A DNA stretch of 11,400 nucleotides. Source: JARKQH01 sp964631605 (lineage in GTDB: Bacteria; Verrucomicrobiota; Verrucomicrobiia; Limisphaerales; UBA8199). Location: positions 1 to 11,400 of the forward strand of contig CAZVYG010000117.1 in NCBI GenBank assembly GCA_964631605.1. The letters run 5' to 3'. Both the position numbers and the translations under genes were made by a program. Shown here piece by piece: positions 1 through 6,189 of this stretch (its first letter is position 1; each line of letters opens with the position of its first letter). A model generated the notes under the pieces. It ran no database searches and was not told where the DNA came from. It saw nothing but the letters and a program-made list of their open reading frames with translations.

Positions 1-335
1 GCTGCCGCGAAAATGCCGCCGGTGTTGCCCAGCGACAACACGCCGTCGGCCTTGCCCTCGCTGACCAGCTCCATGGCCCGCACGATGGAGGCATCCCGCT
101 TGCGGCGCACGGCTGCGACGGGTTTGTCTTCCATCGTCAGCACCTCGCTGGCGTGGACCACACGCACGCGATGGTCACGGAAACCGCCTTGGGGTAGGGC
201 GGCGTGAATCTCCTCGCGCTGGCCGACCAGGAAAAGCGTGGAAATCGAGGGATAATCCTCCAAGGCGCGTTTGGCGCCTGCAATGACGACGCCGCAACCG
301 TGGTCGCCACCCATGACATCCACTGCGATTCGCAT
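1..335 (-). CDS. plsX: Phosphate acyltransferase PlsX, N-terminal part (3' end outside window)
   Basis: PlsX converts acyl-ACP and phosphate to acyl-phosphate and ACP, which feeds PlsY in phosphatidic acid synthesis at the inner face of the membrane. Reading from the ATG at 335, the protein begins MRIAVDVMGGDHG, the family's N-terminal signature. Around residues 68-80 comes the MEDKPVAAVRRKRDAS stretch, where family members usually have an E-x-P-x-x-A-[LV]-R-x-K pattern, and near residue 104 the GNTGG glycine motif. About 111 codons are visible of a usual 330-350, and the frame is open to the window edge. The start is fixed by homology; no clear Shine-Dalgarno sequence precedes it. It lies 42 nt downstream of rpmF, the classic rpmF-plsX pairing, and is probably co-transcribed with it. 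Identity is near certain; only the missing C-terminus cannot be judged. Confidence 0.95.
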   Translation of the reverse strand, partial: MRIAVDVMGGDHGCGVVIAGAKRALEDYPSISTLFLVGQREEIHAALPQGGFRDHRVRVVHASEVLTMEDKPVAAVRRKRDASIVRAMELVSEGKADGVLSLGNTGGIFAA

Positions 336-377
336 AGATGCACGCCGGGGCCGCAGCCCACGCTTGGGAAGAACGGA

Positions 378-566
378 TCAGGCGCCGGCGGTCACCGTCA
401 GCACCTGGCGCCCCTTGTAATACCCGCAAGCCGGGCACACCCGATGCGGCACATAGGGAGCGGCACACTGCGGACAGGTGCTCAACTGAGGCAGTTTCAT
501 CGCGCTATTGTAGGCGCGGCGCATCCGCTGACGGCTCTTCGAGGGTTTTCTTTTCGGGACGCCCAT
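378..566 (-). CDS. rpmF: 50S ribosomal protein bL32
   Basis: This is a 62-residue basic protein of the large ribosomal subunit, the normal length for bL32. It starts MGVPKRKPSKSRQRMRRA, the highly conserved N-terminus of the family. Two CxxC pairs, C31/C34 and C44/C47, form a complete zinc ribbon, so this is the zinc-binding form and not a zinc-independent paralogue. The gene lies 13 nt downstream of yceD and 42 nt upstream of plsX on the same strand, as in the widespread yceD-rpmF-plsX arrangement. No Shine-Dalgarno sequence is visible before the ATG; the preceding bases are AT-rich, so initiation may rely on an unstructured leader or on coupling to yceD. Confidence 0.97.
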   Translation of the reverse strand: MGVPKRKPSKSRQRMRRAYNSAMKLPQLSTCPQCAAPYVPHRVCPACGYYKGRQVLTVTAGA

Positions 567-579
567 AGATAAAATCGTT

Positions 580-1068
580 CTAAAATTTCAGTTTGTTCAA
601 TTCCGTCCAGGCTGACTCAACGCCCGGCACCGCACTTGCGGACATACCCCGCTTGCCCCTGCCCTCAGGCCCGGCAAGCAGGCCGCCGCACTCCGGATCA
701 CACAACGGATGTTGCGGAAAGCCGAGGAGAATATCCTCCCGCAAGTAAGGCGTCAAGTCCACGCAATCGTTATTAACCATGACGGCCTCCTCCCCCTCAA
801 AAGGCAAATCCAAGGTCCACGGATCCAGAACCACTTGATAATCAAATGTTTCCAAACAACGCACACAATCGCACGAAATGGGCAGCGCCAGTCTCCCGGA
901 AACCAACAGGCCCCCTTCGGTTTTTTCCACCTCCAGTTGGTAGCTCAGGGGCAATTTCAGGCGAATCACTTCGTCCAACGTCTCAATATCCAGCTCCGCC
1001 AGGGATAATTCTCCCTCGAGTTTCAGGCTGTGCGCCTCCAAATGGCGCAGGTTTACGTTCAGTGGCAT
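580..1068 (-). CDS. yceD: YceD/DUF177 family protein
   Basis: This 162-residue protein belongs to the YceD (DUF177) family, which is genetically tied to rpmF and implicated in 23S rRNA/large-subunit biogenesis in other organisms. The chosen start (MPLNVNLRHLEAHS) fits the family N-terminus; an in-frame ATG at 1170 would overlap coaD by almost 90 nt and is unlikely. Visible family marks are the CVRC motif at residues 68-71 in the context CDCVRCLETF, an acidic middle section (ca. 88-118) and a C-x3-C pair at C123/C127 in the context PLCDPECGGL. The usual second cysteine pair (CPxCG) is absent and is replaced by a glycine-rich stretch, GPEGRGKRG. The protein ends in a WTELNKLKF tail. It sits 13 nt after coaD and 13 nt before rpmF, so an operon is likely. 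The precise role here is inferred from family and neighbourhood. Confidence 0.9.
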   Translation of the reverse strand: MPLNVNLRHLEAHSLKLEGELSLAELDIETLDEVIRLKLPLSYQLEVEKTEGGLLVSGRLALPISCDCVRCLETFDYQVVLDPWTLDLPFEGEEAVMVNNDCVDLTPYLREDILLGFPQHPLCDPECGGLLAGPEGRGKRGMSASAVPGVESAWTELNKLKF

Positions 1069-1081
1069 AATATTCCCATCT

Positions 1082-1570
1082 CTAGGCCGGCCGTCGGCCC
1101 AACTTCTGCAGCAACGCCGTCCGCACGTGCGCCGGCACAAACGCGCTGACGTCCCCCCCCAAACTCGCAATCTCCTTTACGATGCGGGAACTGAGGAAGG
1201 TATAAGCGTCCTTGGGCATCATAAAAATCGTCTCGATACGCTCGTTCAACTTACGATTCATCAAGGCGAGCTGAAATTCAAATTCAAAGTCGGAGACGGC
1301 GCGCAAACCCCGAATGACGGCCTGGGCGGACTGGCGTTGGGCGTAGTCCATCAGCAAGCCCTCGAAGGAGTCCGCGCTCACGTTCGGCAACCGCCGCACG
1401 GCCTGTTCGACCATCCGTTTCCGCTCCTCCAAGGTAAACAAGGGGTGTTTGCTCTCGTTGAGCGCCACCGCCACAATCACCCGGTCAAACAACTTGGCCG
1501 CCCGCTGGATCACATCCAGGTGGCCGTTGGTCAGGGGATCAAAACTGCCGGGGTAAATCGCCGTTCGCAT
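1082..1570 (-). CDS. coaD: Phosphopantetheine adenylyltransferase (PPAT)
   Basis: CoaD transfers AMP from ATP to 4'-phosphopantetheine, giving dephospho-CoA, the penultimate step of coenzyme A synthesis in the cytosol. The protein has 162 residues, the normal length. It begins MRTAIYPGSFDPLTNGH, with the T-x-G-H nucleotidyltransferase motif at 14-17. Lys41 lies in ESKHPLF, RGLR at 87-90 matches the conserved substrate and ATP-binding segment, and FLSSRIVKEIA (125-135) corresponds to the family's C-terminal ISS-type motif. The start at 1570 agrees with family length and has a TAAGG-like Shine-Dalgarno sequence about 9 nt upstream; a longer frame to 1600 adds ten residues not expected in the family. 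It is the first gene of the apparent coaD-yceD-rpmF-plsX operon. Confidence 0.97.
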   Translation of the reverse strand: MRTAIYPGSFDPLTNGHLDVIQRAAKLFDRVIVAVALNESKHPLFTLEERKRMVEQAVRRLPNVSADSFEGLLMDYAQRQSAQAVIRGLRAVSDFEFEFQLALMNRKLNERIETIFMMPKDAYTFLSSRIVKEIASLGGDVSAFVPAHVRTALLQKLGRRPA

Positions 1571-1637
1571 CGCCCCAACCTTACCAAGCCAGCCCCCCAC
1601 TCACAAATGAGAAAAATCCCTCCCTTTTGAAATGGAA

Positions 1638-1665
1638 TTGCCGGGGGCGCATGGGCCCCCGGCAA
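1638..1665 (-). terminator. Stem-loop between the LuxR-type regulator and coaD
   Basis: An 11-bp perfect inverted repeat (arms 1638-1648 and 1655-1665, six-base loop) lies 47 nt past the stop of the minus-strand response regulator and upstream of coaD on the same strand. Read on the minus strand, the stem is followed by TTCCATTTC, a weak interrupted U-tract. On the plus strand it is followed by AAAACC, so termination in that direction is unlikely. It probably separates the regulator's transcript from the coaD operon. Confidence 0.55.
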
Positions 1666-1711
1666 AACCTCCCGGAAAAAACCTGCTTCCCACCGCCGGC
1701 GCCCGGCCGGC

Positions 1712-2512
1712 TCAGGCGGCGCAATCGGCGAGCACCATCTCGGGGAAGGGAATCATGCCGTTCAGAATGGCGAACTTGGTCAGACCGGCAACGCTGTGAA
1801 TGTCGAGTTTGCGCATCAGCCGTTCCCGATGGGTCTCGACGGTGCGCGTGCCAATGTCCAGGCGGCAGGCGATTTCCTTGTTCGACAGCCCTTCGGCGAT
1901 GCCGGTGAGGATATCCCGCTCGCGGTTGCTCAACTCGTGGGCCTCGGGCCCCGAAGAACGGCGGACAAAATGGTTCATCGCCACGTGCGCAACCCGCGGG
2001 CTGAAATACACGTCGCCGGCCTGCACCCGCTCGATGGCCTGAATGATTTCCTCGGCGGGCGCCTCCTTGAGCACGTAGCCCCGCGCCCCGGAACGCAACA
2101 CGCGCAGGACGCACTCGGCGGTGCCGTGCGTCGAAAGCATGAGCACCTTGATTCGGGGCAGCTCCTTTTGCAGAGTCTCAGTGGCCGCCAGCCCGCTGAG
2201 CCGCGGCATGTTCAAGTCCATCAAGACCACCTCGGGCGCCAACTGGCGTGCCATATCCAGCGCCTCCCTCCCGTCTCGGGCCTCGCCCACCAGTTCGATC
2301 TCCGGCCGGCCCGACAGGCACAGGCCCAGCCCCTTTCGCACCACGGGATGATCATCCGCCACCAGCACCCGAATGCGCGTGCTGCCGGCGGCGGGCGGCG
2401 GTTTGACATTGCCGTGGTTGGGGCCCGGCTTGCCGGCGCAACTGGCCCGAGCCGTTGTGAGATTGGGTTTGGTTTCCTTTCCAGCCGATTGATTGAGAAT
2501 TCTTCGATCCAT
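1712..2512 (-). CDS. NarL/FixJ-family response regulator (receiver + LuxR HTH)
   Basis: This is a 266-residue two-component DNA-binding regulator. The receiver domain spans about residues 47-165: D53/D54 form the acidic pocket in VLVADDHPVVRKGL, D99 in LMDLNMP is the predicted phosphoacceptor, S127/T128 the switch position and K149 the conserved lysine. A LuxR-type helix-turn-helix covers about 190-258 (LSNRERDILTGIAEGLSNKEI, then TVETHRERLMRKL), ending in a short tail. The first 45 residues are a basic, proline- and alanine-rich extension not usual in the family. The ATG at 2512 has AAGG about seven bases upstream, which supports the long form; a GTG near codon 49 would remove the extension but would start inside the receiver. 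No histidine kinase is nearby, so the partner and target genes are unknown. It is divergent from the ECF sigma gene. Confidence 0.93.
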   Translation of the reverse strand: MDRRILNQSAGKETKPNLTTARASCAGKPGPNHGNVKPPPAAGSTRIRVLVADDHPVVRKGLGLCLSGRPEIELVGEARDGREALDMARQLAPEVVLMDLNMPRLSGLAATETLQKELPRIKVLMLSTHGTAECVLRVLRSGARGYVLKEAPAEEIIQAIERVQAGDVYFSPRVAHVAMNHFVRRSSGPEAHELSNRERDILTGIAEGLSNKEIACRLDIGTRTVETHRERLMRKLDIHSVAGLTKFAILNGMIPFPEMVLADCAA

Positions 2513-2574
2513 AATCTGCCTTGAGTTTGCCGCCCATCGGCCTTTTCAGCCATACGGGGAATGTCTGGAACGGG

Positions 2575-2595
2575 GTCCCGGGAACGCCCCGGGAC
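2575..2595. repeat. GC-rich inverted repeat in the divergent regulator region
   Basis: GTCCCGGG (2575-2582) and CCCGGGAC (2588-2595) form a perfect 8-bp inverted repeat around the five bases AACGC, extendable outward past one mismatch (GGG at 2572-2574 against CCC at 2597-2599). It lies between the divergent response regulator (start 2512) and sigma factor (start 2669). No T-tract follows on either strand, so it does not look like a terminator. It may be an operator or a structured leader, but that is inference from position. Confidence 0.5.
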
Positions 2596-2606
2596 ACCCC
2601 CGTCGT
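2581..2606 (+). promoter_or_regulatory. Candidate ECF-type promoter upstream of the sigma gene
   Basis: GGAAC at 2581-2585 is followed after 15 bases by CGTCGT at 2601-2606. This resembles the common ECF promoter pattern GGAAC-N(16-17)-CGTC, though the spacer is one base short. It lies 63 nt upstream of the sigma factor start and would fit autoregulation. It overlaps the right arm of the inverted repeat at 2575-2595. The region is GC-rich, so chance matches are possible. Confidence 0.3.
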
Positions 2607-2668
2607 GCAACCTTGTTCCCCTGCTGGTGTTGGCCTATGGTGAACGGCGATTGGCTGGTCTGCGCCGC

Positions 2669-3277
2669 ATGTCGAGTGAACTTGAACCCGATGCCGCCCT
2701 GATGATGCGCGTCAAACAGGGCGATATGGCGGCTTTTGCCGAATTGGTGGACAAATACAAGCAGCCGGTCATGAACCTTGCCTGCCGCATGTTGCATGAT
2801 CCGACCGAAGCCGAGGACCTCGCGCAAAATGTCTTCCTCCAAGTCTTCAAATCAGCCCATCGCTACGCGGTTTCCTCCAAGTTTTCGACCTGGCTCTTCA
2901 CCATCGCCCGCAACCTCTGCCTCAATGAAATCCGCCGCCGCTCGCGGCACCCGGCCGATTCCCTGGACGCCCCGCGCGGCGACGAAGAAGACCAGCCGCT
3001 CCATCAATACGAAGACCGCAAGACCAGCGCGCCCCCGGAGCGCCTCCTCCATGGCGAGCTGGAACAAAAAATCGAAGAAGCCCTCGCCGCGCTGCCGGAG
3101 AATCAACGGCTCGCCGTGGCGCTCTGCCGGCAGGAAGATCTCAGTTACGAGGATATCGCGCGCGTGCTGGGCTGTTCGCTGTCGGCCACCAAATCGTTGA
3201 TCCACCGCGGCCGGGAAACCCTCAAGCAACGGTTGAAACCCTACCTGCGCAGCGGGGCCTGGCGCGAACCGCAATGA
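2669..3277 (+). CDS. RNA polymerase sigma factor, ECF subfamily (RpoE-like)
   Basis: This is a 202-residue sigma-70 family factor with only regions 2 and 4, hence an ECF type. Region 2 covers about residues 22-92: the DPTEAEDLAQNVFLQVFK segment (44-61) and FSTWLFTIARNLCLNEIRRR (72-91) match the core-binding and -10 recognition helices. Region 4 covers about 133-187 (ALPENQRLAVALCR, LSYEDIARVLGCSLSATKSL), the -35 recognition HTH. A charged, acidic linker lies between them. The frame stays open upstream to 2561, but the ATG at 2669 gives the usual family length and puts region 2 near the N-terminus; the Shine-Dalgarno sequence there is weak, so the start is not certain. The next gene, 44 nt on, encodes a membrane protein of anti-sigma type, suggesting membrane-sensed control. 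Target genes cannot be read from this window. Confidence 0.93.
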   Translation: MSSELEPDAALMMRVKQGDMAAFAELVDKYKQPVMNLACRMLHDPTEAEDLAQNVFLQVFKSAHRYAVSSKFSTWLFTIARNLCLNEIRRRSRHPADSLDAPRGDEEDQPLHQYEDRKTSAPPERLLHGELEQKIEEALAALPENQRLAVALCRQEDLSYEDIARVLGCSLSATKSLIHRGRETLKQRLKPYLRSGAWREPQ

Positions 3278-3321
3278 TCGCAACTTTCCCCTCCCCCCGG
3301 TTTTTCTAAAAGGAGACGTAT

Positions 3322-3846
3322 ATGAACCAGCAATCCGCTTACCAGCAACTCCTCGAGCAGAGCTGGCGACGGCCCCTGACCCCCGCGGAACAGGCCCAAT
3401 TGCGCGCCTGGCTCGAGGCGCACCCGGAGTGCCGGCGCGACTGGGAGCTGGAGGCCGGCTTGAACGAAGCGTTGCGGCGCCTGCCCGAGCCTCCCGTCTC
3501 GAACAATTTCACTGCCCGGGTTCTTCAGGCTGCGCAGCGCGAAGCTGCGGCCGGCACGGCGGCCCCTTGGCGGAGTCCCGGCCGCTGGGTGGCCACGCTG
3601 CGCGACCGCTGGTCTCCGCTCCGCTGGCTGCCGGGGACGGCGCTGGCCGCTCTTCTGGTTGCCGCGGGTTTGTTTTCCTATCAGCGTTACAACCACAACC
3701 GGCACTCGGCGATGGTGCAAAGCCTGGCGACTGTGGCGGAGATTCGCTCGCTGCCCAGCCCGACAATCCTCAAGGATTTTGACGCCATCCTGGCTCTGGA
3801 CGACGCCCCGCGGGCCGACGAGGAACTCCTGGCCCTGTTCCAATGA
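3322..3846 (+). CDS. Single-pass membrane protein, probable anti-sigma factor
   Basis: This 174-residue protein most likely binds and silences the ECF sigma factor encoded 44 nt upstream. The cytoplasmic part (about 1-102) begins with a helical segment, LTPAEQAQLRAWLEAHPECRRDWE (19-42), that resembles the N-terminus of FecR-type and other zinc-free anti-sigma proteins. Only one cysteine (C37) is present, so the zf-HC2 HxxxCxxC zinc motif is absent. One membrane helix is predicted at about 103-120 (LPGTALAALLVAAGLFSY), leaving a periplasmic tail of some 54 residues with the acidic segment LKDFDAILALDDAPRADEEL. A strong AAGGAG lies seven bases before the ATG. The stop overlaps the next start (ATGA), so the two are translationally coupled. 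The role is inferred from position and topology; the family itself is not securely recognised. Confidence 0.72.
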   Translation: MNQQSAYQQLLEQSWRRPLTPAEQAQLRAWLEAHPECRRDWELEAGLNEALRRLPEPPVSNNFTARVLQAAQREAAAGTAAPWRSPGRWVATLRDRWSPLRWLPGTALAALLVAAGLFSYQRYNHNRHSAMVQSLATVAEIRSLPSPTILKDFDAILALDDAPRADEELLALFQ

Positions 3847-4847
3847 GTCCTCGGCGCCCAATTGGTTGCGGAGTCCTCGCCGCGCTCCTGCTGCTTCCCG
3901 GATTGGGAATGCGGGGCGAGGCGGGCGCAGCGGCCGCCGAACCTCCCCCTCGCCCCGAGGCGGCGCCGCTCCCGCTTCCTCCTTCCCCCCGCTCGCCGGT
4001 GGACTTGTTCCGCGAATTGCTCGCGATGAACGCGTCCGAGCGACGCGCTCATCTCACCAACCGGCCCCCCGCCAGCCAGAAACTGATCCTCGCCAAGCTG
4101 CGCGAATACGAATCCATGCGCCCGGATTTGCGCGAACTGCGCCTGCAAGCGACCGAACTGCGCTGGTATCTGCTGCCCCTGATGAGTCTGCCGGCCACCA
4201 ACCGGGCCTCCCAATTGGCCCTGATTCCCCCCGAATTCCGCGACCGGGTCGAGGAGCGGCTTCGAATGTGGGACAAGCTCGATCCGACCGTGCAAAAGGA
4301 ATTGCTCGATAATGAGGCCGCCATTCGCCACTTTTCCGAGCTGGAAACCAGCACGGAGGAGCAGCGACGCCGCATCCTCGAGGGCATGTCCGAGGCGCGC
4401 CGCAACAAGCTCCAGGCCGGCATTGATCAGTGGCAGGCCCTGCCCGAGAATCAGCGCCGCCAGATCACCGCACGCTTCAACCAATTCTTCGACCTCACCC
4501 CCACCGAGAAGCAAAAGGCGCTCAACATCCTCTCGGAGGCCGAACGGCGGCAGATCGAGAAAACCCTCCGCGCGTACAGCACCCTTGGACCGCAGGAGCG
4601 CGCCCTTTGCCTGCAGTCTTTCGAGAAGTTCACCCGCCTGAGCCTCGAGGAGCGTCAGAAGTTTCTCAAGAACGCCGAGCGCTGGAAGCTGATGACACCG
4701 GACGAACGCCAGGCCTGGCGCGACCTGGTCGCCCGCCTCTCGAGCCTGCCGCCGCTGCCGCCCGGTTTCCACGATCCGCCCCCGCTCCCGGCGCCGCCAC
4801 CGCCGCTGCCAGGCCGTCGCACGCTGGCGGTCACCAATCGCAACTAA
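3843..4847 (+). CDS. Exported helical-repeat protein, DUF3106-like
   Basis: This is a 334-residue protein of unknown molecular function. The N-terminus has a signal-peptide pattern: SPRR, a leucine/alanine-rich core (about 9-22) and small residues near 27-33 suited to signal peptidase cleavage. A proline/alanine-rich spacer (34-52) leads into about 240 residues of repeated amphipathic helices. Recurrent units of roughly 30 residues look like L-P-x-x-x-R-x-x-x-x-x-x-x-x-F-x-x-L-[ST]-x-x-E, for example near 200-222, 245-270 and 276-296, matching the DUF3106 style. The C-terminus (303-324) is a proline-rich stretch. It starts inside the stop of the anti-sigma-like gene (ATGA overlap), so it is very likely made with it. 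A periplasmic or outer-envelope partner of the anti-sigma tail is a reasonable inference, but there is no direct evidence. No catalytic motif is visible. Confidence 0.78.
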   Translation: MSPRRPIGCGVLAALLLLPGLGMRGEAGAAAAEPPPRPEAAPLPLPPSPRSPVDLFRELLAMNASERRAHLTNRPPASQKLILAKLREYESMRPDLRELRLQATELRWYLLPLMSLPATNRASQLALIPPEFRDRVEERLRMWDKLDPTVQKELLDNEAAIRHFSELETSTEEQRRRILEGMSEARRNKLQAGIDQWQALPENQRRQITARFNQFFDLTPTEKQKALNILSEAERRQIEKTLRAYSTLGPQERALCLQSFEKFTRLSLEERQKFLKNAERWKLMTPDERQAWRDLVARLSSLPPLPPGFHDPPPLPAPPPPLPGRRTLAVTNRN

Positions 4848-4938
4848 CTGCAGCCTGCGGTTGCGGCAAACCTGCCTGTCATGGGCGCGCAGGGACTGCC
4901 CGCGCCGGTGCCAGCTTCGCAATGAGAATGGCCGCTCC

Positions 4939-4964
4939 GCCTGCTTTGAGCCTGCTTTGAGCCT
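4939..4964. repeat. 11-bp direct tandem repeat
   Basis: The unit GCCTGCTTTGA occurs twice in a row (4939-4949, 4950-4960), followed by the first four bases of a third copy. It lies in the 133-base gap between the DUF3106-like gene and the agmatine deiminase gene, just upstream of a candidate promoter. An 11-base period is about one helical turn, so it could be a binding site or simply a slippage product. Confidence 0.6.
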
Positions 4965-4992
4965 TGGACAATTGCGTTGAATGCCTTATGGT
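4965..4992 (+). promoter_or_regulatory. Candidate sigma-70-type promoter for agmatine deiminase
   Basis: TGGACA (4965-4970; five of six bases match TTGACA) is followed after 16 bases by TATGGT (4987-4992; four of six match TATAAT). If used, transcription would begin near 5000, which favours the internal ATG at 5008 over the ATG at 4981 as translation start. The match is moderate and was found by eye. Confidence 0.3.
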
Positions 4993-6093
4993 GCGCGGAC
5001 TTTTGGTATGGCAAACGCGACACGTGATTTGGAACAGACTCCGGCCGGGCTGGGCTATGCCATGCCGGCGGAGTGGGAGCCGCATGAGGCGACCTGGCTG
5101 GGCTGGCCGCACAACCCCACCGACTGGCCCGACAAGCTGGATACCATCCGCTGGGTTTACGGCGAGATGGTGCGCAAAATCGCGCCCGGCGAGCGGGTGC
5201 GAATCCTGGTGCGCAACGCCGCCGAACAACAACGGGCCCGGCGCTATCTGAAACGCGCCGGCGCGGACTTGCGCCGCGTCCAATTCATCGTGCATCCCAC
5301 CAACCGGGGCTGGACGCGCGACAGCGGCCCGATTTTCGTCCGGCGCCGGGTCCGGGGCCGCTCGGACACGGCCATTGTCCACTTTCACTTCAACGCCTGG
5401 GCGAAGTACCCCGACTGGCAAAAGGACCGGCGCGTGCCGGAAACCGCCGCCCGGCTTTTGCGAAAGCGGCTCTTCCACGCGCAATGCCGCGGCCGGGACT
5501 TCGTCATCGAAGGCGGCGGCATTGAAGTCAACGGCGTCGGCACACTGCTCACCACGGAGGAATGTTATCTCGATCCGAAGGTGCAGGTGCGCAACCCGGG
5601 GCTGGGTCGTGGCGAAATCGAAGACACCCTCAAACGGTATCTGGGGGTTACAAACGTGCAGTGGCTGGCCGCGGGTCCGGTGGGCGACGATACCCACGGC
5701 CACATTGACGACATCTGCCGTTTCGTGAACCGCAACACGGTGGTGCTCATCCGTGAAACCAACCGCAAGGACATCAACTACCGGCCGCTGGCGGAGAACT
5801 GGGAGCGCATCCAGGATTTGCGGCTCGAAGACGGCTCGAAACCGGAAGTGATTCCCCTCCCCATGCCGGCGCCGATCTATTTTGACGGCTACCGTTTGCC
5901 AGCCAGTTACGCCAATTTCTACATCTCGAATGCCGCAGTGATCGTCCCAACCTTCAACGATCCCAACGACCGCGTCGCACTGGGCACTCTGGGCGAGTTG
6001 TTCACGGATCGGCCGGTGGTGGGCATTCACGCGGTGGACCTGGTGCTTGGTTTCGGCAGCCTGCACTGCCTCACCCAGCAACAACCGGCCTGA
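4981..6093 (+). CDS. aguA: Agmatine deiminase (peptidyl-arginine deiminase-like fold)
   Basis: The enzyme hydrolyses agmatine to N-carbamoylputrescine and ammonia, a step from arginine to putrescine. From the ATG at 4981 it has 370 residues, close to the family's usual length. Diagnostic motifs are present: GYAMPAEWEPHEATWLGWPH (25-44), WTRDSGPIF with D114, FVIEGGGIEVNG with E177, GDDTHGHIDDICRF with H241 and D243, and SLHCLTQQQP with the nucleophile C363. All catalytic positions expected in agmatine deiminases are filled. The ATG at 5008 (361 residues) fits family N-termini slightly better and agrees with the candidate promoter; neither start has a good Shine-Dalgarno sequence. N-carbamoylputrescine amidase (aguB), its usual partner, is not in the window. 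It is alone in function among its neighbours, so an operon role is not evident. Confidence 0.93.
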   Translation: MPYGARTFGMANATRDLEQTPAGLGYAMPAEWEPHEATWLGWPHNPTDWPDKLDTIRWVYGEMVRKIAPGERVRILVRNAAEQQRARRYLKRAGADLRRVQFIVHPTNRGWTRDSGPIFVRRRVRGRSDTAIVHFHFNAWAKYPDWQKDRRVPETAARLLRKRLFHAQCRGRDFVIEGGGIEVNGVGTLLTTEECYLDPKVQVRNPGLGRGEIEDTLKRYLGVTNVQWLAAGPVGDDTHGHIDDICRFVNRNTVVLIRETNRKDINYRPLAENWERIQDLRLEDGSKPEVIPLPMPAPIYFDGYRLPASYANFYISNAAVIVPTFNDPNDRVALGTLGELFTDRPVVGIHAVDLVLGFGSLHCLTQQQPA

Positions 6094-6189
6094 GCAGGGA
6101 CGCTGGGGGCACGCTTGACAACCTCTTGGTTTCCAACCACCCTGCCATTGCAGGACCACGTGAGCAGGACACCGCACCATGGCCAGAGA

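Noticed and set aside
2572..2599. The inverted repeat as an intrinsic terminator
   Set aside because: No T-tract follows on either strand and it lies upstream of two divergent genes, where no transcript needs to end.
2561..2668. Upstream extension of the sigma factor from the ATG at 2561
   Set aside because: It adds 36 residues unlike any ECF N-terminus, and it would place the candidate promoter and the inverted repeat inside the gene.
3687..4922. 411-codon open frame on the minus strand opposite the DUF3106-like gene
   Set aside because: It is a shadow of a GC-rich gene; the plus strand has a signal peptide, repeat pattern and ATGA coupling, while the minus frame has a low-complexity Q/R/G composition and no motif.
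6115..6143. Perfect TTGACA at 6115-6120 as a promoter for the TPR gene
   Set aside because: No acceptable -10 box lies 16-18 bases downstream, and a small CCTGC/GCAGG hairpin at 6141-6154 is in the way. A lone -35 match is not enough.
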